Notes: generated by a model not told the origin, from the sequence alone. A stretch of DNA of 64,000 nt from Fervidobacterium changbaicum (GCF_004117075.1 NZ_CP026721.1:310001-374000); one strand, 5' to 3'. Counted from the first letter of the stretch, positions 26,452 through 35,399 are shown. Program-made: numbers and translations.

Positions 26452-27186
26452 CTATCTAAAGAACAAATAGTTGATTGCAGAGAATATCATCATGCCAGCG
26501 ACCACGTACCTTATGAATTTTTTGTTCACGCGTGAGTTAAGGTATGACCCCAAATACCCGCCTACAAAAGAACCTGCTCCGAGTATTAAACCAGGGATCA
26601 GTGCTACTTTATTATTGAAAGAGAATAAAATCAGTGAAAAGATTGTAAACATGAGTGTTAAAAAGATCTTCATCGCGTTCGCCTGTTTTATATTGTACCC
26701 TTCGAGCATTGTTAGGGCGTATATCAAAAAGAAACCAACCCCGGCCTGTATATAACCACCGTATATTCCTATCAGAAAAAACACAAAACCACTAAGAAAT
26801 CTGTTCGACTTTTCCTTCTTACCTTCTTCCCAGACTTTTGGTGTAAACAGCACGAAATACGACATGAATAGGAAAATTATACCGATTGTTATTTTGACTA
26901 TTTTCTCAGGTAAACTTAAGACGATAGACGTTCCGACCACGGCACCTATGATCGTTGGAATTGTGACAAACAGCGCATTTTTGATGTCCAACTCCTTCTT
27001 GGTTATGAACCTCCAAGTGGCTGAGACATTTTGTAGCAAAATACCTATTCTATTTGTTCCATTAGCGACACTTGTACTTAGGCCATAAAGACCAAGGATT
27101 GGCAATGTTAAAAACGATCCTCCCCCAGCCAAGACATTAACAACACCTGAGAAGAGTCCACCGAGAAACAACAGTACCTCAAGCAC
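26452..27186 (-). CDS. TauE/SafE family membrane permease
   Basis: A 244-residue protein with about eight transmembrane segments. It shows the duplicated family motif: GLFSGVVNVLAGGGSFLTLPIL in the first half and GGYIQAGVGFFLIYAL in the second. The family exports or imports sulfonates, sulfite, sulfide or other small anions; the substrate is not predictable here. The start is GTG 27186, directly after the stop of the M42 peptidase gene, with GGAGGTG inside that gene's end, so the two are translationally coupled. Confidence 0.85.
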   Translation of the reverse strand: MLEVLLFLGGLFSGVVNVLAGGGSFLTLPILGLYGLSTSVANGTNRIGILLQNVSATWRFITKKELDIKNALFVTIPTIIGAVVGTSIVLSLPEKIVKITIGIIFLFMSYFVLFTPKVWEEGKKEKSNRFLSGFVFFLIGIYGGYIQAGVGFFLIYALTMLEGYNIKQANAMKIFLTLMFTIFSLILFSFNNKVALIPGLILGAGSFVGGYLGSYLNSRVNKKFIRYVVAGMMIFSAINYLFFR

Positions 27187-28176
27187 TTAAAACACCTCCA
27201 AAAAGCGCTTAAGCAATTTTATAAGATTCTCAAGGTCTGAAAGGCTGATCATTTCCACCTGAGAGTGCAAGTACTTTACGGGAACGCTTAAAGCAACCAT
27301 AGGGACTCCTTTCTCAACAAAAACGCTTGCATCATTCCCTCCACCTGTTACACCTATTTGAAGAGGAATACCTTCCTCTTTTGCAAGGTTGGTGATAATA
27401 TCAACGACTTCGAAGTTGGAAATAGAACTGTTGTCGTAAATCCTGACGACCGGACCATTTCCAAGCTTTATGTGACCGTTTGTCTTGCTACAACATGCAA
27501 AAGAATCTATGGCGATCGCCAAATCTGGTGAGTACGTGTGTGCAAGCGCCTTAGCACCTCTTAGCCCTACCTCTTCTTGAACGGTCCAAGCAAAGATAAT
27601 ATCTGATTTTGGAACTAAACCTTTTGATGCTTCTATTAGTGCAAAGCAGCCAAACCTATCATCCAAGCTTCGCATGGCAAGTAACTCACCGTTCAACAAC
27701 GCGTGATTCTTTTTGAAAACAACAAAGTCCATGACAGCAATACCGAGGCTTTCCAGTTCTTCGTAGCTCTTAGCACCTACATCAACAACTTTTTCAAAAA
27801 CCACACCATCGGATTTTAAGTGTGGTGGAACGGCACCTATCACACCATCAACTACCCCTTTCCTTGTCACAACTTGAACGAACGAACCGGGTAGTGTCTC
27901 CTCTATGATCCCGCCAACATTCTTAATTTCAAGCTTTCCATCAGCTCTAAGTGAAGAAACATAAAAACCTATTTCATCCATATGGGCCATAATTATTACC
28001 TGCTTTTTGCCCTCAGTTCCTTTCTTCTCGAGAATTAAATTCCCTATCTTATCAGTTTTTGCCAGTTCTCCAAGCATTTTGCAAATTTCTTCACGCACCA
28101 ACTCCTCCCTGCCCGAAACACCTGGTACCTCGCACAAACTTACAAGTCCTTTGAACTTTTCAATCCTTCCTTCCAT
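27187..28176 (-). CDS. M42 family metallo-aminopeptidase
   Basis: A 329-residue protein with the complete M42 dinuclear metal site: H in IIMAHMDEIGFYV, D in SLDDRFGCFA, the catalytic and metal-binding glutamates in VQEEVGLRGA, D in AIAIDSFACC, and the last H in VKYLHSQVEM. M42 enzymes (TET/DHS aminopeptidases, also annotated as endoglucanase M) form large cytoplasmic oligomers that finish peptide degradation. GGAGGGA precedes the ATG. The family assignment is certain; the cleavage preference cannot be told. Confidence 0.93.
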   Translation of the reverse strand: MEGRIEKFKGLVSLCEVPGVSGREELVREEICKMLGELAKTDKIGNLILEKKGTEGKKQVIIMAHMDEIGFYVSSLRADGKLEIKNVGGIIEETLPGSFVQVVTRKGVVDGVIGAVPPHLKSDGVVFEKVVDVGAKSYEELESLGIAVMDFVVFKKNHALLNGELLAMRSLDDRFGCFALIEASKGLVPKSDIIFAWTVQEEVGLRGAKALAHTYSPDLAIAIDSFACCSKTNGHIKLGNGPVVRIYDNSSISNFEVVDIITNLAKEEGIPLQIGVTGGGNDASVFVEKGVPMVALSVPVKYLHSQVEMISLSDLENLIKLLKRFLEVF

Positions 28177-28270
28177 CTAAATCCCTCCTTCCTCCAAGTG
28201 ATTATACCATGAATTTCGAGAAATATACTTCGTATAACGAATTATTTTTAAGTGCAAAAAAATTGCTCTA

Positions 28271-28300
28271 TTGACAAAATATTTTGGCATATGATAAAAT
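28271..28300 (+). promoter_or_regulatory. Sigma-A-type promoter of the MFS gene
   Basis: TTGACA (28271-28276), 18-base spacer, TAAAAT (28295-28300), 33 bases before the chosen start. Confidence 0.7.
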
Positions 28301-28332
28301 TTATTTGCCAATAATTTTTGGGGGTGATGGTG

Positions 28333-29613
28333 GTGAAAGAGGAGATTTACAAACACGAAAGGAGAAATCTTGCACTAATTATCAGCGGTCGGTTTGAATC
28401 TCTTGTTGGTGCGGCGGCCTTACTTGTTGCTATGCCTCTATTCATACTGGACAAAACCGGTTCTGGAACGATGATGGGCATATTTACAGTGCTTGGAATA
28501 TTGCCAAGATTGCTTGCAACACCAATCGGAGGTGTTCTAGGGGACCGACTTAACAGAAAGTACATAATGGTCTTGCTTGATGAACTGAGGGGTATCTTGC
28601 TTTTTGCTCTCTGGTTCGTAGCCTTCAGCAACAAGCTTGGAATTGGAGCGCTTCTGACTTTCAGGGCGATTCTTTCATTTCTCGATGGGATATTCGACGG
28701 TCCGACTGGTGCAATGTTTGGAGATGTTGTGAGAAAAGAAAATATGAAGAGAGCCACATCTTTAAATGCAATGGCAAATAGTGGTGCAAACATTATAGGT
28801 CCTATCATCGGTGCTATGCTCTACGGTTACTACGGACTAACAAACGTGTTGCTTATGACGGCTGTGCTCTACATTCTTTCGGGAATTAGTGAAATGTTTA
28901 TTATCTACGTTCATATTCCAAAAAACGGCAAAATACAGTTCCTACAAGAACTCTCCGAAGGTGTTAGATTTGTTTTAGCACATAAAGGTCTAAAATTCCT
29001 ATTCACTTTTGCCATAGTGATCAATTTTTTAATGTCTCCGCTTTACAGTGTTGTGCTTCCATACCTTGCCAGAATTGTATTCAAATTTTCTGCAGCCCAA
29101 TTTGGCACATTTGAAGTATTTGCTACATTAGGTGCACTTTTCGGGAACGTTGCTATAATGCTTTTTCTTAATAAATTCAGTTCTAAAGTCCTTATATCCT
29201 CCGGACTCATATTAGAGCAAGTTGTCGGTTTGCTTTTCTCAATACTGATAATGCCCCTTCTTGGATTTACGAAAGGAGTAGCATATTTTGTATTTGTTGT
29301 GAGTGCTTTTCTGATAACCTTCTTCAACGCTTTGGTTAACATACCAATAAATGCAAACTTGCAGATACTTGTACCGTCCGAGCTTAGGTCAAGAGTGTTC
29401 TCAGTTCTTTCACTTTTTGCTATGGGAAGCACGCCTATTTCTTCCGCTCTTTACGGGTTCCTGCTTGATAAGATAAACCCTTACTTGTTCTTCTTTTCTA
29501 TTAACGTTATCTCTACTGTGATCATTGTGCTCTTCTTGTTAAAAGCTCCTGAGGAGGCTTATGATCCAAATGTTGCAAAGGTTGAGACAAAGCCTGTGGG
29601 CGAAGGTTCTTGA
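28333..29613 (+). CDS. MFS transporter (MFS_3/EntS-like)
   Basis: A protein of about 426 residues with twelve predicted membrane segments. The MFS loop motif is GVLGDRLNRKYIM, and the region ILSFLDGIFDGPTGAMFGDVV is typical of the EntS/MFS_3 branch, which includes drug, macrolide and siderophore exporters. Several start codons lie close together (TTG 28318, GTG 28324, ATG 28327, GTG 28330, GTG 28333). The GGGGGTGA motif at 28320-28327 best fits GTG 28333. The substrate is unknown. Confidence 0.82.
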   Translation: MKEEIYKHERRNLALIISGRFESLVGAAALLVAMPLFILDKTGSGTMMGIFTVLGILPRLLATPIGGVLGDRLNRKYIMVLLDELRGILLFALWFVAFSNKLGIGALLTFRAILSFLDGIFDGPTGAMFGDVVRKENMKRATSLNAMANSGANIIGPIIGAMLYGYYGLTNVLLMTAVLYILSGISEMFIIYVHIPKNGKIQFLQELSEGVRFVLAHKGLKFLFTFAIVINFLMSPLYSVVLPYLARIVFKFSAAQFGTFEVFATLGALFGNVAIMLFLNKFSSKVLISSGLILEQVVGLLFSILIMPLLGFTKGVAYFVFVVSAFLITFFNALVNIPINANLQILVPSELRSRVFSVLSLFAMGSTPISSALYGFLLDKINPYLFFFSINVISTVIIVLFLLKAPEEAYDPNVAKVETKPVGEGS

Positions 29614-29687
29614 GGATATTGGTGTTCGTTTGATTTTGTGTTAGAATATAATCTGGGATTTTCCAGTAGAAGTAGGAGGTTGATACT

Positions 29688-30428
29688 ATAACAGATTTTC
29701 TGAAAGGTACTCTCTTAAGTACCGCTGCGGGGCTTTCGACAATTCTTGGGGCTGTACCGTTGTTGTTGTTTCATAAGCATCTAGGAGAAAAGGTTATCGA
29801 TTCGCTTATGGGGATGGCTGCAGGCATTATGCTTGCAGCAAGTGCTTTTAGTTTAGCAGGGCCGTCTTTAGAAATCGGTGGGGCGTTGCGTTTTATTGTA
29901 GGATTTTTGTTTGGAGCGATCGCTGTCGACTTATTGGATAAGTTCTCACCGCATGAACACTTTTTGAAAGGCCATGAAGGAATGGACAGCAAGAAGCTCG
30001 CAAAAATCTGGCTCTTTGTTATAGCTATAACGATTCACAACTTTCCAGAAGGCATGGCTGTGGGAATAAGTGGGTTCACTCCGGAAGCGCTCAGTGTGGC
30101 AATTGCTATTGGCACACAGAACATTCCGGAAGGTGCGGCGACAATGGTTGCACTTATGAACGCAGGGTATAGTATTCGCTACTCGCTTTTTATAACTTTT
30201 CTTACGGGCGTTGTTGAAATGATGGGTGGTATTTTTGGTGCGGGTTTGATACTAATTAGTAAGAACTTACTACCTTATATGCTTGCCTTTGCAGCTGGTG
30301 CTATGGTATTTGTGGTAAGCGACGAAGTTATTCCGGAAACTCATCTTCGCGGTAATGAACGTTTATCGACGTACTTTCTAATTTTCGGTTTTCTGATCAT
30401 GTCTGTTCTTGACGTAGTACTTGGTTGA
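29688..30428 (+). CDS. ZIP-family metal transporter with apparent AUA start
   Basis: A ZIP permease of about 246 residues with eight hydrophobic segments. The metal-binding helices are visible as FVIAITIHNFPEGMAVGIS (H-N-x-P-E-G) and AIGTQNIPEGAATMV, and the C-terminus has EVIPETHLRG. A standard start codon first occurs at TTG 29760, which would cut into the first membrane helix. The frame stays open upstream as TDFLKGTLLSTAAGLSTILG, which matches the family's first helix. A perfect AGGAGGT (29674-29680) lies 7 bases before an ATA codon at 29688. The likely start is therefore ATA, or an ATG changed by mutation or sequencing error. A TATAAT lies at 29647. Confidence 0.82.
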   Translation: MTDFLKGTLLSTAAGLSTILGAVPLLLFHKHLGEKVIDSLMGMAAGIMLAASAFSLAGPSLEIGGALRFIVGFLFGAIAVDLLDKFSPHEHFLKGHEGMDSKKLAKIWLFVIAITIHNFPEGMAVGISGFTPEALSVAIAIGTQNIPEGAATMVALMNAGYSIRYSLFITFLTGVVEMMGGIFGAGLILISKNLLPYMLAFAAGAMVFVVSDEVIPETHLRGNERLSTYFLIFGFLIMSVLDVVLG

Positions 30429-31818
30429 TTTCTCTGTTTTTTGGAAGAAACATATAACTTGCTTTGTCTTTTCCTGTTTTCTTGGATATGTAGAGCAAGT
30501 CATCGGCAGCCTTTATTACTTCGGTTGGGGATTCGTATCCTTCAGAACTTACAACACCACAGGATACCGTACATTTTCCGTGTGGAAATTGCGTGTTTCT
30601 AACCTTGTACAAAATTCTTTCTATAGTTTCAACCACTTCATCGTTGTTAGCTGCTTTTGTAATCACAAGACAAAATTCCTCTCCACCGTACCTTCCCGCA
30701 ATTCCTTTTCCCGCAATCTCTTCTTTTAAAATAGCTGCAACGGCTTTCAAGACTTCATCTCCTACCAAATGTCCGTAGGTGTCGTTGACCTTTTTGAAAT
30801 TGTCTACATCAAACATCGCGACATAATAGATTGTCCTATTGAACTTAGCCAAGTTATGTGTCTCTTCAAGAAACCTAAGCAGTTCCTTTTTGTTAAACAA
30901 GCCCGTTAAACCATCGACGGCGGATGCGACTTTAAGCTCCCTGAAGCTGTTCAACGTGTTAAAGAGCAATGCGATGCTTTCACTTGCTTCGTTTAATACT
31001 TTACTTAAACTCCATTTGTCTGACGCACCTTCATAAGCAATTAGCCCTATTTCGTTTTCTTGGTACTTAACAACAACGGTTTCCAACCCGTCAACGTTGA
31101 ATTCCGAACCGAAGTTGCCGAAATAAGACCAATCAGAAGGTTCAATAGGTTTCTCAAAATACTTTAGCAACTTTTCCTTACTTACAGTCTTGCTTAGCGG
31201 CAATCCAAAGTTGTATATACGACCTTCCACAGGTGATAAGAGCAGCAAAGCTAATCCGGAAAAACGTGAGAAGAATTCCAAAAAGTTCTTCAACTTTTGA
31301 ACGACGTAAAGTTCGTCTCTTGCATACTGGATGAGAGAGAGAATCTCTCTATTCAGAATTTCTGTTCTCATCTTTTGTTCTAAAACATCATAAATACCTG
31401 TTAGATAGAACATTTCCTTTGTCTTCGAAGTCGAGTAATCGTTGGAGATAAAACGTTCAAGTTCGCTTTCCAACACATCTTTGGGAAGCAATTTGGAGAT
31501 GAACTTGTTTGCCCCACTGTGTTCAGCCCAAAACTCGTTTATTACATCGTCTGAACCTGTTAGAACAACAATACCCGCGTTTTTAAACGCGGGTATTGAT
31601 CTAAGATAAAGACACATTTGCAATCCTGAAATACCAGGCATGTTGTAATCTGTAATGATTATATCCGGTAGTTCTCTTAAAGCAGTTTCAATGCCTTTCA
31701 TCCCATCTTCGGCAACAACTATTTGCTTTACTCCCAACTTTGCGAATACGCTTTGAAGGACCATCCTCCAAAATTTGCTATCATCAACTATCATGACTTT
31801 CTTATCACTGATTGTCAT
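30397..31818 (-). CDS. Response regulator with GGDEF (diguanylate cyclase) output
   Basis: A 473-residue protein. Residues 5-125 form a CheY-like receiver (VMIVDDSKFW, phosphoacceptor in DIIITDYNMPG, VLTGSDD, and the K of FISKLL). Residues 130-300 are a linker with no motif I recognise, possibly GAF-like. The GGDEF domain (about 305-470) has DGLTGLFNKKELL, FDVDNFKKVNDTYGHLVGDEVL and RYGGEEFCLV. The signature is intact as GGEEF, so cyclase activity is expected. No sensor kinase is adjacent. The stop overlaps the end of the converging ZIP gene by 32 bases. The start codon lies in an 11-bp tandem repeat. Confidence 0.93.
   Translation of the reverse strand: MTISDKKVMIVDDSKFWRMVLQSVFAKLGVKQIVVAEDGMKGIETALRELPDIIITDYNMPGISGLQMCLYLRSIPAFKNAGIVVLTGSDDVINEFWAEHSGANKFISKLLPKDVLESELERFISNDYSTSKTKEMFYLTGIYDVLEQKMRTEILNREILSLIQYARDELYVVQKLKNFLEFFSRFSGLALLLLSPVEGRIYNFGLPLSKTVSKEKLLKYFEKPIEPSDWSYFGNFGSEFNVDGLETVVVKYQENEIGLIAYEGASDKWSLSKVLNEASESIALLFNTLNSFRELKVASAVDGLTGLFNKKELLRFLEETHNLAKFNRTIYYVAMFDVDNFKKVNDTYGHLVGDEVLKAVAAILKEEIAGKGIAGRYGGEEFCLVITKAANNDEVVETIERILYKVRNTQFPHGKCTVSCGVVSSEGYESPTEVIKAADDLLYISKKTGKDKASYMFLPKNREINQVLRQEQT
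31569..31598. repeat. 30-bp near-perfect palindrome inside the receiver coding sequence
   Basis: The 14-base arm CAATACCCGCGTTT (31569-31582) is fully complementary to AAACGCGGGTATTG (31585-31598), with only TT between them. It encodes part of the receiver domain (residues about 74-83, IPAFKNAGIV), so a stable hairpin would form in the mRNA. Confidence 0.9.
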
Positions 31819-31829
31819 CTAATTGTCAT
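31808..31829 (-). repeat. 11-bp tandem repeat at the GGDEF-gene start codon
   Basis: ATGACAATTAG is followed directly by ATGACAATCAG, 10 of 11 bases identical. The first ATG opens a four-codon frame whose TGA overlaps the true ATG at 31818. Confidence 0.85.
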
Positions 31830-31866
31830 CGCTCCCCCATGTAACAACGTATCTATTCACTAGGAA

Positions 31867-33018
31867 TTATACCACATTCTTTTCTTTTTCCACAACAGTA
31901 CCCTCAAATCTCTTAATATCGAGGTAGGAAATGTCCGTATGCAAGGTTTTCCCGAACACAATCAATTCAGCAAGGGCTTCACCAACAGCGGGAGCGACCA
32001 TGAAACCGTGACCGGAGTAACCTACGGCATAGTAATATCCCTTTACCAGGTCACTGCCTCCAATTATTGGTTGGGCATCGGGAGACATGTTATACATCCC
32101 ACTCCAGTGCCTTATTATTCGAACGTTCTTCAAAAATGGGAAGATGTTAACCATCTTACTTGCTAGTTCTTTTTCAAATTTGTAGGTAACGTTGAAATTG
32201 AGTCCAGGTTTTTCATCCTTGTCACCCTGGCCCAATATGAATTGTCCGTGTTGTGTCTGTCGCATGTAAAAATTACCAGAGAAGCTTATTGCCATCATTG
32301 GAAAGAAGTTTTCCAGCGGTTCTGTGACAAGAATCTGATGCCTGTAGCTTTCTGTCAAAAGATCTACACCAACAAGCTTTGAAACTTCGTTTGACCAGGG
32401 ACCAGAAGCATTTACGACAATATCACAAGCGAAATAGCCTGCGGTTGTGTCGACACCTGTGACTTTTCCGTTTGTAACCTCGATACTCTTTACCTCGGTG
32501 TGTGTGTATATATGTCCGCCCATTCTTCTGATGGCTTGAGCATAACCAATCACAGCTTTGTGTGGATTAGCGTGACCATCAGTTTGACAAAATGTAGCCA
32601 TAACCAATCCTTTTGTGTTTATGTATGGGTATCTCTCAGATACCTGTTTAGGCGAAAGGATTTCCACGTCCAAACCTTCTTCACGTTGCATCTTTACATT
32701 CTTTTCAAATTGCTCAGCTTCTTCTTCACTGTACGACAAAACGAGATATCCACCTTGTTTGTATTCTATATCCATCCCTACATCTTCTTTGAATCTCTCA
32801 AATAATTTCACACTCCTCATTGCTAAGCGAACATTTGACCTTGTTGACCACTGTTGCCTGATTCCACCAGCACATCTGCCAGTTGAACCTGAAGAAAGGT
32901 ACGATTTTTCAAATATTGCAATGGAAGTCTTACCAAGCTTACACAGAAAATAACCCAGCGCTGTTCCCGTTATTCCTCCACCAATTATACAAACGTCGTA
33001 TTTTCTTACCTCACTCAT
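31867..33018 (-). CDS. FAD-dependent oxidoreductase, DAO/SoxB type (beta subunit)
   Basis: The start is ATG 33018, with AAGGGGGT at 7-base spacing. The 383-residue product has the Rossmann FAD motif YDVCIIGGGITGTALGYFL, SSGSTGRCAGGIRQQW, the central VVNASGPWSNEV, and the C-terminal GMYNMSPDAQPIIGG and GYSGHGFMVAPAVGEALAELI. This is the pattern of sarcosine oxidase beta, proline dehydrogenase beta and HcnC-type subunits. With the two genes upstream it forms a three-subunit flavoprotein. The substrate is an amino or imino acid by family, probably proline or an N-methyl amino acid, but this is inferred. It overlaps the alpha-subunit gene by 8 bases. Confidence 0.88.
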   Translation of the reverse strand: MSEVRKYDVCIIGGGITGTALGYFLCKLGKTSIAIFEKSYLSSGSTGRCAGGIRQQWSTRSNVRLAMRSVKLFERFKEDVGMDIEYKQGGYLVLSYSEEEAEQFEKNVKMQREEGLDVEILSPKQVSERYPYINTKGLVMATFCQTDGHANPHKAVIGYAQAIRRMGGHIYTHTEVKSIEVTNGKVTGVDTTAGYFACDIVVNASGPWSNEVSKLVGVDLLTESYRHQILVTEPLENFFPMMAISFSGNFYMRQTQHGQFILGQGDKDEKPGLNFNVTYKFEKELASKMVNIFPFLKNVRIIRHWSGMYNMSPDAQPIIGGSDLVKGYYYAVGYSGHGFMVAPAVGEALAELIVFGKTLHTDISYLDIKRFEGTVVEKEKNVV

Positions 33019-34867
33019 TTTCAATACCCCCTTGAATATTTTCAGATACTTCGTCGTTCTCGCTTAAAGCTGACTTTACCACGGCTTCAAACGGTGTCGG
33101 CATTGTAGGGGGTCTATATGCACCAAGTTGTATTTCTGATATAGGCCTGCCGGTTTTTTCAGAGATAATTTGCAAAGTCAACGACCTACAGGTCTTTCCA
33201 CCACACGGCCCCATTCCTATTCTTAATACCCTTCTAAGTTCTTCATAGTCCGTGATCCCCATGTCTATAACTCGTTCGATATCTTCCTTTGTTATCTCTT
33301 CACATCTGCAGATAAATTCCTCTGCTTTTTCTGGCAAACGGAAGCTTCTAACTACATCTTCGTATCCTTTGGGTACTCTAAGAAAGACAATATGTGTCTT
33401 TCCTTTGTTGTTTAGAACAACGTGGTCAACTTCTCCATTGGCAATTTCCTTTCCTTCGAAGTTCAGAAGCTTGACTTTTGTACCGTTGGTTGGCACTGGG
33501 AGTAGCTCGTATGGAACGCCCACAAGGGAATATTCCTCTTTTTCTTGGATCATAAATATTGCAAGCCCAGGGCATTTCATTACACAAACCCCACAGCCTA
33601 TACACTTTGAGTAATCGATTTGTGGAATACCGTTTATGTTTCCACCTACGTTAATTGCACCAGTTGGACAGGATGTTTCACAAGGGTTGCAAGGAATAGC
33701 CTCTGGACATTCTATGATTGCCCTTAATTTTCCAACGGGTCCTCTGTCGGTTTGTTGTTCCTCTCTATACCCACCTTCAGGAAAGACGATCCCCATCTTC
33801 CTTAGTCCGTCTCTAACCTTCTTTGAGAATGGTCCTCTTCTAAACTCTTCAAGTTCTCTCTTCATCTTTTCAATCTTATCTTCAAAAGATTTTCCTGTTA
33901 ACTCTTGAGCGATGTTATAACCTGCAATGTAGCCCTCAATCATAGCGGTTGTAGCTTCCTCTATACCTGAAAGATCTCCCGCCACAAACACATTGTGAAC
34001 AGTCGTTTTCATATTTTCATCGCGCAACGGCACATAGCCACCAAGTTCGGGTATGTACACAAGTTTTGCACCTGTCTGCGCGACGAGTTCGACGTTAGGT
34101 TGTAAACCAACGGCAAGGCATATGGCATCAACAACAAATTCCTTTTCTGTACCCGGTATTGGTTTGAATCTTTCGTCCACCCCAGCCACAACAGCACCCT
34201 GAACCTTGTCTTTGCCTATTGCTTCGAGTATCGTATGTCTTAGCAGTATCGGTATTCCGAGTCTTTTAACTTTATTGGCATGAACGGCGTATCCGCCAAC
34301 GCGCGATGAAGCTTCGACGATTGCTTTTACCTGCGCACCTGCTTGGACCAATTGATAAGCAACGATGAGCCCGATGTTCCCTGCTCCAACGATTAGGAAT
34401 GATTCGCCAGGGAGAACTCTATACTGATTCATGAGCGTCTGGACTGCCCCTGCACCATAAACACCTGGCAACGTGTTATTCTTGAAAGTCAAAAATCTCT
34501 CTGTGGCTCCTGAGGCGATTAGCAGATAATCCGCCAGGTATTCATGCACAATGTTGTTTACTCTATCGTAGACAGTTATTACATCTTCGTATATACCAGT
34601 TACAGTTGATTGTTGTATTATTTCAACTCCAAGACTTTTAACCTTTTTGACAAGTAAATTCCCAATCTCAAATCCTCTTGTTGAAGCGTAAAACCCTTCA
34701 TGACCGAAGAATTTATGAGTTTGTTTCGAAAGTTGACCTCCAGGTTCAATACCTTCATCAATTATTACAACTTCTTCACCACTTCCAACAGATTCTGCAA
34801 TAGCGATAGCGCCTGTCAATCCTGCAGGTCCAGAACCGACGATAAGTGCTTTAACGTGTCTCACCAT
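33011..34867 (-). CDS. NAD(P)/FAD disulfide-type oxidoreductase with ferredoxin and BFD-like domains (alpha subunit)
   Basis: A 618-residue protein. In order it has the FAD loop ALIVGSGPAGLTGAIAIAE, the second dinucleotide loop FLIVGAGNIGLIVAYQL, and NVFVAGDLSGIEEATTAMIEG. Two ferredoxin clusters follow (CNPCETSCPTGA near 392 and CIGCGVCVMKCPG near 419), and then a C-terminal [2Fe-2S] BFD-like domain (FICRCEEITKEDIERVI to GPCGGKTC). It resembles the alpha subunit of sarcosine/proline dehydrogenases and NADH oxidase-like parts of such complexes, but carries the extra 4Fe-4S pair. It overlaps both neighbours by 7-8 bases, which indicates a coupled operon. Confidence 0.88.
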   Translation of the reverse strand: MVRHVKALIVGSGPAGLTGAIAIAESVGSGEEVVIIDEGIEPGGQLSKQTHKFFGHEGFYASTRGFEIGNLLVKKVKSLGVEIIQQSTVTGIYEDVITVYDRVNNIVHEYLADYLLIASGATERFLTFKNNTLPGVYGAGAVQTLMNQYRVLPGESFLIVGAGNIGLIVAYQLVQAGAQVKAIVEASSRVGGYAVHANKVKRLGIPILLRHTILEAIGKDKVQGAVVAGVDERFKPIPGTEKEFVVDAICLAVGLQPNVELVAQTGAKLVYIPELGGYVPLRDENMKTTVHNVFVAGDLSGIEEATTAMIEGYIAGYNIAQELTGKSFEDKIEKMKRELEEFRRGPFSKKVRDGLRKMGIVFPEGGYREEQQTDRGPVGKLRAIIECPEAIPCNPCETSCPTGAINVGGNINGIPQIDYSKCIGCGVCVMKCPGLAIFMIQEKEEYSLVGVPYELLPVPTNGTKVKLLNFEGKEIANGEVDHVVLNNKGKTHIVFLRVPKGYEDVVRSFRLPEKAEEFICRCEEITKEDIERVIDMGITDYEELRRVLRIGMGPCGGKTCRSLTLQIISEKTGRPISEIQLGAYRPPTMPTPFEAVVKSALSENDEVSENIQGGIENE

Positions 34868-35169
34868 TTTGGCTTCCCCCTTCCGCGTTGCATCTTAACG
34901 CGCATACCTTCCCTAATGGGGGTTATGCAGGCACGAACATTTGGTACACCATCGACTTCCACAAGGCAGGCCGAACATTTACCAATAGCGCAGAAAAAAC
35001 CTCGAGGATGGTTGTGTTCTGTAAAACCAAACACGTCAAAACCATTTGCGATAAGAGCACTTGCGATGGTATCATCAGCAGTTCCACAAACGGGTTGGTC
35101 TTCAAAATAAAACGTTACGTAGTTCTTTTCAGTAGGCACATTAAGAATAGGATGGTCCTTTATCCGCAT
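34861..35169 (-). CDS. (2Fe-2S)-binding small subunit of the flavoprotein dehydrogenase (SoxA N-terminal type)
   Basis: The start is ATG 35169 (RIKDHPILNVPTEK), downstream of GGGAAGGGGAG; the longer frame is not supported. The 102-residue protein resembles the N-terminal ferredoxin-like domain of large sarcosine oxidase alpha subunits and the HcnA protein: FYFEDQPVCGTADDTIASALIANG, then GFFCAIGKCSACLVEVDGVPNVRACITP, with the C-x4-C-x2-C and final C for a [2Fe-2S] cluster. It is the first gene of the three-gene operon. Confidence 0.85.
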   Translation of the reverse strand: MRIKDHPILNVPTEKNYVTFYFEDQPVCGTADDTIASALIANGFDVFGFTEHNHPRGFFCAIGKCSACLVEVDGVPNVRACITPIREGMRVKMQRGRGKPKW

Positions 35170-35371
35170 GCAGCAGCCACTCCCCTTCCCCAAGATGTTA
35201 GCATTGTATAAAAAATGCAAGTTGTTGGCTTCTTATCTAACAAGATTATAATCCTTTTAACCAGTAACAAAAAATTCTGAAATCATTCGCTATGAGAATT
35301 TTATCGTGTTTTACCGTTGAGAACACTTAATACCAAAACTTTGCTCAGTTTTTTTCTGAATACTGACAGAA

Positions 35372-35399
35372 TTGAGAAAAATCAAACGTATGTTATAAT
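35372..35399 (+). promoter_or_regulatory. Sigma-A-type promoter of the rRNA methyltransferase gene
   Basis: TTGAGA (35372-35377), 16-base spacer, TATAAT (35394-35399). The rest of the 35170-35447 gap shows nothing else I can name. Confidence 0.65.
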
